64,000 bases of DNA, from NCBI RefSeq assembly GCF_002077175.1, contig NZ_CP014943.1:2976001-3040000 (forward strand), in the 5' to 3' direction. Under the pieces are notes generated by a model. The model did not search any database. It was not told the DNA's origin and worked only from the letters and a program-made list of their open reading frames with translations. The stretch's first letter is position 1. The number at the start of each line of letters is the position of its first letter. Both the position numbers and the translations under genes were made by a program. Positions 9,587 to 16,819 of the stretch are shown here, piece by piece. Origin of the DNA: Colwellia sp. PAMC 21821 (GTDB taxonomy: Bacteria > Pseudomonadota > Gammaproteobacteria > Enterobacterales > Alteromonadaceae).

Positions 9587-9847
9587 TTACTTTTTATAGC
9601 TAGCAACAACATTATCAATACGTTCGTTGGTATCTTTTACAGCTTGGTTTGTTTGCTCTTGTGCCATTCCCAATTCGTTTACTTCAGCTGAAACGGCTTT
9701 AGTTTGAGAAGATAAGCTATTCACTTTTTCTGTTAAATTATCAACTTTTTGGTTTAATTGTGAAATATTTGCTTCTAGTGCTGAGTTATTTGCACAACCG
9801 CTAATAATGGCAACTAAGGCTACAAGCGTTAATTTTTTTAATAACAT
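9587..9847 (-). CDS. lpp: Murein lipoprotein, Lpp-like
   Basis: An 86-residue lipoprotein. The signal peptide ends in a lipobox (ISGCAN), then an unbroken heptad coiled coil runs to the end with repeats resembling Lpp (ISQLNQKVDNLTEKVNSLSS). The C-terminus is YKK, and a terminal Lys is the residue linked to peptidoglycan in E. coli Lpp. The adjacent L,D-transpeptidase is the class of enzyme that makes this link. Homology to Lpp is likely from architecture, not proven by identity. Confidence 0.82.
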   Translation of the reverse strand: MLLKKLTLVALVAIISGCANNSALEANISQLNQKVDNLTEKVNSLSSQTKAVSAEVNELGMAQEQTNQAVKDTNERIDNVVASYKK

Positions 9848-10065
9848 AATAGGATCCCTGTGTTTTTTATTAAGTTTAGTGTTCTAAGCTAGTATGGCAC
9901 AAAATTATCACACGCCCAAAAGCTATTAATTAGTAAGATTACATTAGCGGAAAGTGTCGTTTAATAAGGTGTTTTTGTGGATATTGATCATTGAATACAG
10001 CTGAAGTAATCAACTTGGTAAAATAACTGTATTCTGGCTTATTTTTTGAATTGACTAAGCTAAGG

Positions 10066-10554
10066 CTATTTATTAAGTGATTTGGTTAAAGCTTCTAATT
10101 TTTCTTCTAAGGCTAAAAGTTTTTTATTAATTTCTGTATTTTGAGCAATAATTTGTGAGTTTTGCATTCTTAACTCTCGATTTTTAATATTGGTATCAGC
10201 AAAGCCAAATATTTTATTAACAAATACCGCCCCCATGCCGCCAAGTAAACCGATGCCTAAAATAAACATAATAAAAACAGACGCTCGACCAACAAAACTT
10301 ATGGGATATACATCGCCAAAACCAATGGTAGTAGAAGACATGACCATAAGCCAAATGGCATCTGCATAGCTTTTAACTGGTGAATCAACCAGCCCGAGTT
10401 CAGCTTGATAGGTGATGTAACCTAATGATAAATTTAAGGTCAAAAATAAAAATAAAGAGATAGTGCCTATAAAACCGTAGTTGTAATTTTTTACCCCGAA
10501 GTCATCAACACGGTATAAATTAGTTTTTTCCATAGCTTTTTGAACGACTATCAT
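10066..10554 (-). CDS. Two-helix potassium channel
   Basis: 162 residues: one membrane helix (about 25-48), a pore loop with the selectivity filter TTIGFGD, a second helix (VFIMFILGIGLLGGMG), then a C-terminal coiled coil of about 45 residues. This is the Ion_trans_2 / KcsA-like plan, with no RCK domain. It is the last gene of the yjf-like operon. The start at 10554 has an AAGAGA ribosome site; a start seven codons later is possible. Ion selectivity is inferred from the filter. Confidence 0.85.
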   Translation of the reverse strand: MIVVQKAMEKTNLYRVDDFGVKNYNYGFIGTISLFLFLTLNLSLGYITYQAELGLVDSPVKSYADAIWLMVMSSTTIGFGDVYPISFVGRASVFIMFILGIGLLGGMGAVFVNKIFGFADTNIKNRELRMQNSQIIAQNTEINKKLLALEEKLEALTKSLNK

Positions 10555-10610
10555 TTGAATCTCTTACTTGCTTTGTCTAATGGTTGCATCTAATTAAATA
10601 AAGCTCAGCG

Positions 10611-10940
10611 TTAATCAATTAGGGTGTTATCAACGTAATTGATTAAATCATCCATTAATTTCTTCTTAATTTCAAGTTGTTGTTCTGCACGCAAGTCATA
10701 CTTTTCGCCAAGCAAAGTATAATCATCAGCAGATAAGCTGACGGTTAATCTTGGGCGTTTTGGACGTTTATTAGTTGGTAGCCCTAAAATATCTCTAATT
10801 TGCTCCGAAGGGCTAATACCTGCCTCTAAAGCTTGCTTTCTAATGGCAAGCTGAATTTTTTCATCCATATCAAAGGCAACTTGTACTGCTTTTACTGCTT
10901 TGATTGATGATTGCCATTTCTCGGGGATTTTTCGCGACAC
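10611..10940 (-). CDS. Conserved hypothetical protein of the yjf-like operon
   Basis: 109 residues, basic, with two similar helical halves (residues 20-55 and 65-105), each resembling a short ribbon-helix-helix-like segment (VQVAFDMDEKIQLAIRKQAL and LTVSLSADDYTLLGEKYDL). It starts 2 bases after the upstream DUF2491 gene ends, so it is co-translated. A small DNA-binding or regulatory protein is a reasonable guess, but I do not recognise the family. Confidence 0.6.
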   Translation of the reverse strand: MSRKIPEKWQSSIKAVKAVQVAFDMDEKIQLAIRKQALEAGISPSEQIRDILGLPTNKRPKRPRLTVSLSADDYTLLGEKYDLRAEQQLEIKKKLMDDLINYVDNTLID

Positions 10941-10942
10941 AA

Positions 10943-11581
10943 TTAACTCCCTGGATACATATCAACAATATCTGTCGTGGGTCTAAATAAGGTTAAAAAT
11001 ACTTCGGTGTCACCGTCTTGCCACACCTCAATATCTAAGCCTTTGTCTTGATCTTCATTAAACAGTGTATATAGCTCAAACTGTTCGCCGCTGTCTTTCC
11101 CTTCATAAGCTGAAAGTTCATCCTTGCGATAATCCTTACGATGAAAGTAACCCACTTGTGCATAGCTACTTTGCTGGTATATTTCGCTGCTCCAGCCGGA
11201 AGTATTGTTGCTATCTTTTATGCGTGTTAATTGAGCTTGGCCGGGTTCATCGAAAACTTCAGCAAACTGCTCAAGATCAAACAGTGTTTCGACGTCTTGG
11301 TGTAATATTTTCAAGGAAAACTTTAAGTAGGTTTTATCGTCAACGTCCAATGTTAAGTATAATTCTAAGTCATTATTGCCTTGTAAAACCCACTCAGCTT
11401 GAGTTTTATGCTCAAATTCATAACTGTTAACCGCACTGACTTGAAATTCTTGTGCTCGCAGTGCCGTGGGTAAACCAAAACTGTCTGACATTACAATAAT
11501 ATCACCAAGGGTGAGTTCTTTGACATTATTGAGTTTGCGCTCTTGTGTTGGTTTTTTGAATATGTTTTTAAAAAAACTCAC
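10943..11581 (-). CDS. yjfK: DUF2491 family protein (YjfK-like)
   Basis: 212 acidic residues, soluble, without signal peptide. The N-terminus (SFFKNIFKKP) and beta-rich remainder match YjfK/DUF2491, which travels with the PspA-like YjfJ. It lies directly downstream of the PspA homologue here, as in enterobacteria. Function unknown; a partner of the membrane-stress operon is the usual assumption. Confidence 0.78.
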   Translation of the reverse strand: MSFFKNIFKKPTQERKLNNVKELTLGDIIVMSDSFGLPTALRAQEFQVSAVNSYEFEHKTQAEWVLQGNNDLELYLTLDVDDKTYLKFSLKILHQDVETLFDLEQFAEVFDEPGQAQLTRIKDSNNTSGWSSEIYQQSSYAQVGYFHRKDYRKDELSAYEGKDSGEQFELYTLFNEDQDKGLDIEVWQDGDTEVFLTLFRPTTDIVDMYPGS

Positions 11582-11676
11582 AGTTTACTCCGAATATCAT
11601 GGCGAATAATCGACCTAAATTAAGCTAAAAAACCGCTTTGCATCAATGATACAAAGCGGTAATAGCAATTTGTTAT

Positions 11677-12366
11677 TTACTTTTGTTTAGCTTTTAAACG
11701 CTCTAAAACTGAATTCGCGTTATTGTCACTTGCACCAATGCCTGCTTCTTTTAGCTTAGCTTCAAGTGAAGTATCTGAGTTTTCAGACTCTAGTACTTCT
11801 GCGGCTTTCATGCGATCATCAAACTTTTGTTGCTTAGCTTTAATGCGCTCTAAAGAGTCTTTAGCATTTAATAGCTTAGAATTACTTGATGAAAAGTTAT
11901 CAGTAATTGCTGAAGTAGCTTTTTGCACGCTTTCTGTGGTTTTCACCATAGATAATTGACGCTTATATTCAGCCACTTGACGTTCACTCTTTTTCACTAA
12001 ATCTTTTAAGCGTTCAGCATTTCCTTGAAAGCTATCAAGTGCTTGCTGTTGTGTAGTTAGTTCATTTTCAAGCGTTGATATTTTCTCAGCGACAGCTAAA
12101 GCAAGTTCGTCATCACCTTTATCAAGAGCTTGAACGGCATAACCTTCATGCTCTACTACTTCACGTTTTATGCGCTCAACGTCACGGCTAGACGACATTT
12201 GCTGTGCCATAACACCGGTTAAATCTCGTTTAGCTTTGGTTAAGTGGTTTTCTGCGTCACGAATTTCTTGTTCAAAAATACGGGTAGCATTTGAGTCAAT
12301 AATTGATTCGCCCACTTCAGTTGCACCGCCGCGAATAGCGGTCATAATTTTTTTGAAAATACTCAT
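11677..12366 (-). CDS. yjfJ: PspA/IM30 family protein (YjfJ-like)
   Basis: 229 residues, nearly all helical coiled coil, with an N-terminal amphipathic segment (SIFKKIMTAIRGGATEVGES) and the PspA pattern of long heptads to about residue 190. PspA/Vipp1 proteins are ESCRT-III-like and form membrane-protecting rods or rings. No pspF or pspBC is nearby, so this is the yjf type of paralogue, not the sigma-54-controlled psp system. It is between DUF2170 and DUF2491 genes. Confidence 0.85.
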   Translation of the reverse strand: MSIFKKIMTAIRGGATEVGESIIDSNATRIFEQEIRDAENHLTKAKRDLTGVMAQQMSSSRDVERIKREVVEHEGYAVQALDKGDDELALAVAEKISTLENELTTQQQALDSFQGNAERLKDLVKKSERQVAEYKRQLSMVKTTESVQKATSAITDNFSSSNSKLLNAKDSLERIKAKQQKFDDRMKAAEVLESENSDTSLEAKLKEAGIGASDNNANSVLERLKAKQK

Positions 12367-12389
12367 AATAATACTCCTAAGGTGGCTGC

Positions 12390-12803
12390 TTAAATTAAGT
12401 AATCACTCATGTCGTCAATAATTTCTAGTGCATTGTTACTCAATACCGCTAGTTCGTGTTCGATATCATCAAAGGTAGAGCTAATAGCCAGCGCGCCAAA
12501 AATGACATATTTATCACCAATTTTTGAAAATGAAGATAGCGGCATTGGAATGTTCATTTCCAACATACTTACGTGCATCTCATTCAATTTGTTTGCTTTA
12601 ACTTCTTCTTCACCCCAGAGGTAAGTGATACAAAGAATTTGATCATCGGTTACCGAGACAAAAATGGGTAACTCTTCACGGCCAAATACTGTTATTTGTA
12701 ATACATCAACTTCACCTGAAATAGGTTGGCAATCAAAAACCATGCCCGTGTCAGAATCATCTGCTAAGGTATTTAAGTAGTCAGCTATCTTATGAATATT
12801 CAT
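12390..12803 (-). CDS. yjfI: DUF2170 family protein (YjfI-like)
   Basis: About 137 residues, acidic and soluble. Position and composition match YjfI/DUF2170, the first gene of the yjfIJKL set. I prefer the ATG at 12803 because AGGA lies five bases upstream; in-frame ATGs at 12809 and 12815 are alternatives. The 165-bp gap upstream holds two copies of a palindrome and probably the promoter for yjfI-J-K and the next two genes. Confidence 0.75.
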   Translation of the reverse strand: MNIHKIADYLNTLADDSDTGMVFDCQPISGEVDVLQITVFGREELPIFVSVTDDQILCITYLWGEEEVKANKLNEMHVSMLEMNIPMPLSSFSKIGDKYVIFGALAISSTFDDIEHELAVLSNNALEIIDDMSDYLI

Positions 12804-12859
12804 GTTCATCCTCATGTTCTAATAAGTAGCGTAAAATCAGTAAAACTGCTTTTACTAAC

Positions 12860-12908
12860 GACATATTATGTCGTACTGGGTTAATTTAGCATTATGACAT
12901 ATTATGTC
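12860..12908. promoter_or_regulatory. Two copies of palindrome GACATANTATGTC upstream of yjfI
   Basis: The 13-mer GACATATTATGTC occurs at 12860-12872 and again, identically, at 12896-12908, 36 bases apart, between the membrane aminopropyltransferase gene and yjfI. A third identical copy is at 16720-16732. Two perfect 6-bp half-sites around one base are typical of a dimeric repressor or activator site. Confidence 0.65.
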
Positions 12909-12980
12909 AAGCGCTAATTCATTTTATTTCTTAACTTAACTTATATTAATTTATATTAACTTATCTTAATTTAATTCATT

Positions 12981-14687
12981 TTACTGTAAATGGGCATTAT
13001 TTAGCCCTTGTTGATCTTGCCAAGCTTGTTGATGTAATTGATAAATGGCATGACTGCCAAGGTAATTTATTGGCACCGAATCACTATCTAGATAAAAATC
13101 ACGCGAAAACTCAAAAGCATTGGTCACCATAGGTAATGTTAGCCAATGATGTAAAACAGGTAATTCTGACAAACTATTTAGCCTGGTTAAAGGACCTGCG
13201 CCCATTTTACTTGCAATAGTCCAACCCCATTCACCAAAGCTAGGCACGTTGTCATGATATTGCTGAACAGTGGAGTAACCAGCTGCTTGAACGGTCTTGC
13301 CAATAGCAATAAAGGCATTTTTAGCGTGGTAAGGACTCGCTGATTGAATACCAATTAAGCCATCTCCAGCCAATAATTGCTTTAAGCGGGCATAAAAGTT
13401 TACCGAATAAAGTTTATTTAGATCAGGATGGCTAGGGTCGGGTAAATCAACAATAATAGCGTCGAATATTTGTCCACTTTGTAAAAGTTTATCGATAGCG
13501 ATAAAGGCATCAGCAGAAATAATGTCAACCCTTTTGTCACGTAGGCTAGCGGCATTTAAGTCTTCAATTGCGTTAGCCAGTGAAAGCGGTAATTTCTCAT
13601 GTGGATGCTTAAACAGTTCAATAAGCTCAGTGTCTAAATCCACTAAAGTAACTTTTTTAGGCTGCCATTGTAAAACATCTCTGAGTGCTAAGCCGTCACC
13701 ACCACCAATAATGAGAATGTTCTCATGGCGTGCTGACCCCGCTAATACAGGGCTAACTAAATAGCTGTGATAAATAAACTCATCTGAAGATGAAAACTGC
13801 AAGCGACCGTTTAAATAAAAGTTAATAATATTGCCATCATTTGGCCCCATATTTCTTTGGGTAAAAGTCAGTTGTTGAAAACGGGTTTTATCGCTGTAAA
13901 CGACTTTATCGAGGTACAGTAAGTTGCTCATTTGGCTCAACCAACTATTGCCATATTGATATATAGCTAAAATAAAGACTAGCAAAATACCATGTGCTGC
14001 AATTAAGGTTTTTCGCCAGGTAAGTTTTTGCCAGTAATAAAGTATAAATACGATACCTGCGGTTAGGTTTAATGCAGCCGTTAATGCGCTTGCTTTACTT
14101 ATGTCTATTGATAAGAGAAAGATAACCCAAATCGCCGCGCCGATCCCTGCGCCGATATAATCCGCACCGTAAATAGTGCCTAAGTTATTTTTAAGATGCT
14201 TTTGATGTATTTCTTCTCGAATACGCGCAATCAGAGGGATTTCCATGCCTATAAAAAAGCCTAAAATGAAGCCGAAAAAGTAAGGACTATTGAAGGCAAT
14301 AAAGCTCAGTTGTTTAAATAGGCCTCCGCGCGGGTATGCGTCTGGCGGCAAGTTAAACATTGAGCCTAATATTTCAGGAAAAGTTTGCGTTAGTGCTATC
14401 AGAGCGCCAATGATCAATATTGAGCTACTACCGAGGAAGGCAATGGTAAGTTCTAACCAAACAAAACCATTGAAAGCGCATTGAATCTTTCGCGCTGCAA
14501 ATGCCCCTAAACCCATAGCTACAATCATCAGGCCGATCATGGCGTAGATGGTGCTTTCCATTATACCAAGCACACGTCCGGCATAATGCGATAGTAGGTA
14601 TTCGTATATCAGCCCACAACCTGCTAAAACCGCCATGGTTAAAATCAGGAGAACATCGTCCCAAAGCCGATTTCTGTTGATGGTCAT
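12981..14687 (-). CDS. speE: Membrane-bound polyamine aminopropyltransferase (spermidine synthase family)
   Basis: 568 residues. The N-terminal 240 hold about seven membrane helices. The C-terminal half is a spermidine-synthase fold with the dcSAM-binding motif ENILIIGGGDGLALRD and the aspartate loop IIVDLPDPSHPDLNKLY. It would transfer an aminopropyl group to a diamine. Fusions of this kind often accompany yjf/DUF350 genes. E. coli has a glutathionylspermidine-synthase-like gene (yjfC) in the corresponding operon, so the polyamine link is conserved in kind but not in enzyme. Substrate is inferred. Confidence 0.85.
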   Translation of the reverse strand: MTINRNRLWDDVLLILTMAVLAGCGLIYEYLLSHYAGRVLGIMESTIYAMIGLMIVAMGLGAFAARKIQCAFNGFVWLELTIAFLGSSSILIIGALIALTQTFPEILGSMFNLPPDAYPRGGLFKQLSFIAFNSPYFFGFILGFFIGMEIPLIARIREEIHQKHLKNNLGTIYGADYIGAGIGAAIWVIFLLSIDISKASALTAALNLTAGIVFILYYWQKLTWRKTLIAAHGILLVFILAIYQYGNSWLSQMSNLLYLDKVVYSDKTRFQQLTFTQRNMGPNDGNIINFYLNGRLQFSSSDEFIYHSYLVSPVLAGSARHENILIIGGGDGLALRDVLQWQPKKVTLVDLDTELIELFKHPHEKLPLSLANAIEDLNAASLRDKRVDIISADAFIAIDKLLQSGQIFDAIIVDLPDPSHPDLNKLYSVNFYARLKQLLAGDGLIGIQSASPYHAKNAFIAIGKTVQAAGYSTVQQYHDNVPSFGEWGWTIASKMGAGPLTRLNSLSELPVLHHWLTLPMVTNAFEFSRDFYLDSDSVPINYLGSHAIYQLHQQAWQDQQGLNNAHLQ

Positions 14688-14729
14688 GGATATTCCTAGC
14701 TTGAGTTATTTACTTTTAAGTGACAGGAA

Positions 14730-14762
14730 AATAATCAAGCGCATAAGAGCGCTTGATTATTT
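14730..14762 (-). terminator. Strong hairpin between DUF350 and aminopropyltransferase genes
   Basis: A perfect 13-bp stem (AATAATCAAGCGC / GCGCTTGATTATT) with a 6-base loop, followed on the minus strand by TTTT. It may act as a partial terminator dividing the operon, or stabilise the upstream mRNA. Confidence 0.6.
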
Positions 14763-14784
14763 AAATAGAGAAGGTGCGATAAAG

Positions 14785-15687
14785 TTATGACATTAACGCT
14801 GTTAAAATAAGTGCGATAGAAATACTAATCGCCATTTCAACACTGGCAACACCAATATTGTGCTGTTGGTCTACTTCTTCAACTAAGTTGATACCCATTA
14901 GTACTAAGCGTTTAGCAATGGAGGTGAGTAGGGCAACCAATAGGGTCATAAGCATACCAAAGACTAACCAACCGACTAAGTTTACCAATAAAGTATCTGG
15001 GCTATAAGTTAAAAAGTGGCTGGCAGCTGTTACGGCTAAAGCGGTACTTATAGCTTGGCCCGCGTAGCGAATAGCTAACGCGACGTGCCCTTCAGCAAAA
15101 GCTTTTTGCATGCTGTGATTCTGATTGTTTTTCGCGTACTGACGTTCTTTAAGTCGAGTAACTAGCACTAACATAGCTTGTGAAACAATAAAGCCGGCAA
15201 TAATGGCCGTAAATGTGCTGATGTCTAAACCATAAACCCATAATAATACAGCGCGAATAACAATGGCCGTGGCAATAGCACCTGACGCATCGACGATTCC
15301 AACAGCAATATTACGAGACTTAATTTCGGCGTTTTTGTCTATTTTATTTAAGGCAAAGCGGTCATGAAAAATTCGGCCAATTTTAATTAAAATTAAGCCT
15401 AAAATTCCGTAACTTGCCATACCGATAATTTCCATCAAATAACTTTCAGCATTTTCACCTGTAATGGCACCGGTTAATACAATGCCTAATGCGGCAACAC
15501 TGCCGGCAACACTGATACCAAAGGCAAAGTTATCTTCTTTGGCAAGCTCGTCGGTTGAGTTAACTTTGGCCGATAAACCGCTGATGAAGCGCATTGCGCC
15601 AAGTAATATAATAGCAATGGTTATATCGATAGCTAAGAAAATTAATAGCTCTATATTTAGGCCTGTTATTTCAATAAAGGTATTCAT
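14785..15687 (-). CDS. yjfL: DUF350 membrane protein (YjfL-like, double length)
   Basis: 300 residues with about eight membrane helices. It looks like two tandem DUF350 units (about residues 15-150 and 155-300), each with paired helices and a short polar segment; YjfL of E. coli is a single unit of about 130 residues. The C-terminal unit ends VEMAISISIALILTALMS. It follows the lipoprotein gene by 8 bases, so the two are co-transcribed. Function unknown. Confidence 0.8.
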   Translation of the reverse strand: MNTFIEITGLNIELLIFLAIDITIAIILLGAMRFISGLSAKVNSTDELAKEDNFAFGISVAGSVAALGIVLTGAITGENAESYLMEIIGMASYGILGLILIKIGRIFHDRFALNKIDKNAEIKSRNIAVGIVDASGAIATAIVIRAVLLWVYGLDISTFTAIIAGFIVSQAMLVLVTRLKERQYAKNNQNHSMQKAFAEGHVALAIRYAGQAISTALAVTAASHFLTYSPDTLLVNLVGWLVFGMLMTLLVALLTSIAKRLVLMGINLVEEVDQQHNIGVASVEMAISISIALILTALMS

Positions 15688-15695
15688 ATTTATCC

Positions 15696-16673
15696 CTACT
15701 TTCCACGTCTAAAGCTACGTGACGTTGTACTCTTACTATTTCTAAAACTAGCATTTTTGGCACTTTTACTTGATTTTGCATAAGCGCTTTTATTGGTCGT
15801 TTTGCTAGCAAATCGATTGGCACTGGTTTGTGCACTTTTACTTTGACTAGAGATACTTGACGCGCCCGTTCTATTTTTACTGTAAGCGCTAGTATATTTT
15901 TGGCCACGGCTTTGAAACGATTTTTTAGTGCGAGTATCCAAATCAGATTGTTTTCGCAGCTGATCAGGTGAACTATAACGTTTACGGCCATAATCATTGT
16001 AATAACTATAATTTCGGCCACGCCCCCAATCACTATAACTCGTTCGTCTCGAACCAAATAGGTCACCCATCATCGAGTACATACCATACCAAGCCCAAAA
16101 TGACATGCCATTAGAGCCAGACGTCCAACTTCCGTATGAAGGATTGCCGATGAGTTGCTCGCCAGTGCCGAAGTCTTGCGCCTTATTGGCCGCCATACTT
16201 TGTGCTTTGGACATGGCATTAACGCGCGGCAAAGTTCCGTCAGACATATCAGCTAACACATTGAGGGGGTCGCTTAAGGCATCAGAATACAAAACTGGAT
16301 CGGCCGCTTGATAAAGGTTTAAAAGTTCATCATAAATTGCTTGAGAGTTCTCAAACATTTGTGGTTGATTTTTAACTGTGTTTAAACGATCAACTAGGGC
16401 AACAAACATTGGACCTTTTGTGCCAGTATCTTTTAAAAATTCGTCAATTAACGGTTTATAACTTGGTTTACTTTGTAATAATCGTTCTCCGTACTGGCTA
16501 ATTAAATTAGCATTGCGAACTTGTCCATTCGCCAGTGCTTGAGCAAGTAAGTCAATACGTTGTTCAGTGAGTGGAATTTGCTGGGTGATTTGCTCTTTTA
16601 CTGGATCTGTACAAGCGAAGAGCAATAACGTCAGCAAGAGTATCATTAATTTTAGTGGCTGCATTCCTGCCAT
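15696..16673 (-). CDS. Lipoprotein with Ser/Lys/Arg-rich tail, yjf-like operon
   Basis: About 325 residues. A signal peptide (LMILLLTLLLFAC) ends in a lipobox Cys, a soluble helical domain runs to about residue 150, then an aromatic/Gly stretch (SFWAWYGMYSMMGDLFGSRR), and the last 100 residues are dominated by Ser, Lys, Arg and Ala without hydrophobic core. I chose the ATG at 16673 for its GAGGA site. It is first gene of the operon, 47 bases downstream of a palindromic operator-like site. Family not recognised; its place is that of yjfM, which it does not resemble. Confidence 0.7.
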   Translation of the reverse strand: MAGMQPLKLMILLLTLLLFACTDPVKEQITQQIPLTEQRIDLLAQALANGQVRNANLISQYGERLLQSKPSYKPLIDEFLKDTGTKGPMFVALVDRLNTVKNQPQMFENSQAIYDELLNLYQAADPVLYSDALSDPLNVLADMSDGTLPRVNAMSKAQSMAANKAQDFGTGEQLIGNPSYGSWTSGSNGMSFWAWYGMYSMMGDLFGSRRTSYSDWGRGRNYSYYNDYGRKRYSSPDQLRKQSDLDTRTKKSFQSRGQKYTSAYSKNRTGASSISSQSKSAQTSANRFASKTTNKSAYAKSSKSAKNASFRNSKSTTSRSFRRGK

Positions 16674-16719
16674 ACTGTCCTCAAAAATGCTATGGTTATC
16701 ATTCATTAATACCATTTAT

Positions 16720-16732
16720 GACATATTATGTC
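16720..16732. promoter_or_regulatory. Third copy of palindrome GACATANTATGTC
   Basis: Identical to the two copies upstream of yjfI. It lies between the divergent lipoprotein gene (47 bases from its start) and glnE (88 bases from its start), so it could control either; the shared use with yjfI favours the lipoprotein-DUF350 operon. Confidence 0.65.
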
Positions 16733-16819
16733 TATTATTTTAGGTATATCAATGAAATTAATTTATTGTCCATTATTAATTATTGCTCATTTACCATTGT
16801 AGCTTTTATCGAGGATAAC

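Noticed and set aside
15671..16066. 131-codon minus-strand frame overlapping the lipoprotein gene
   Set aside because: Shadow of the Ser/Lys/Arg-rich tail in another frame.
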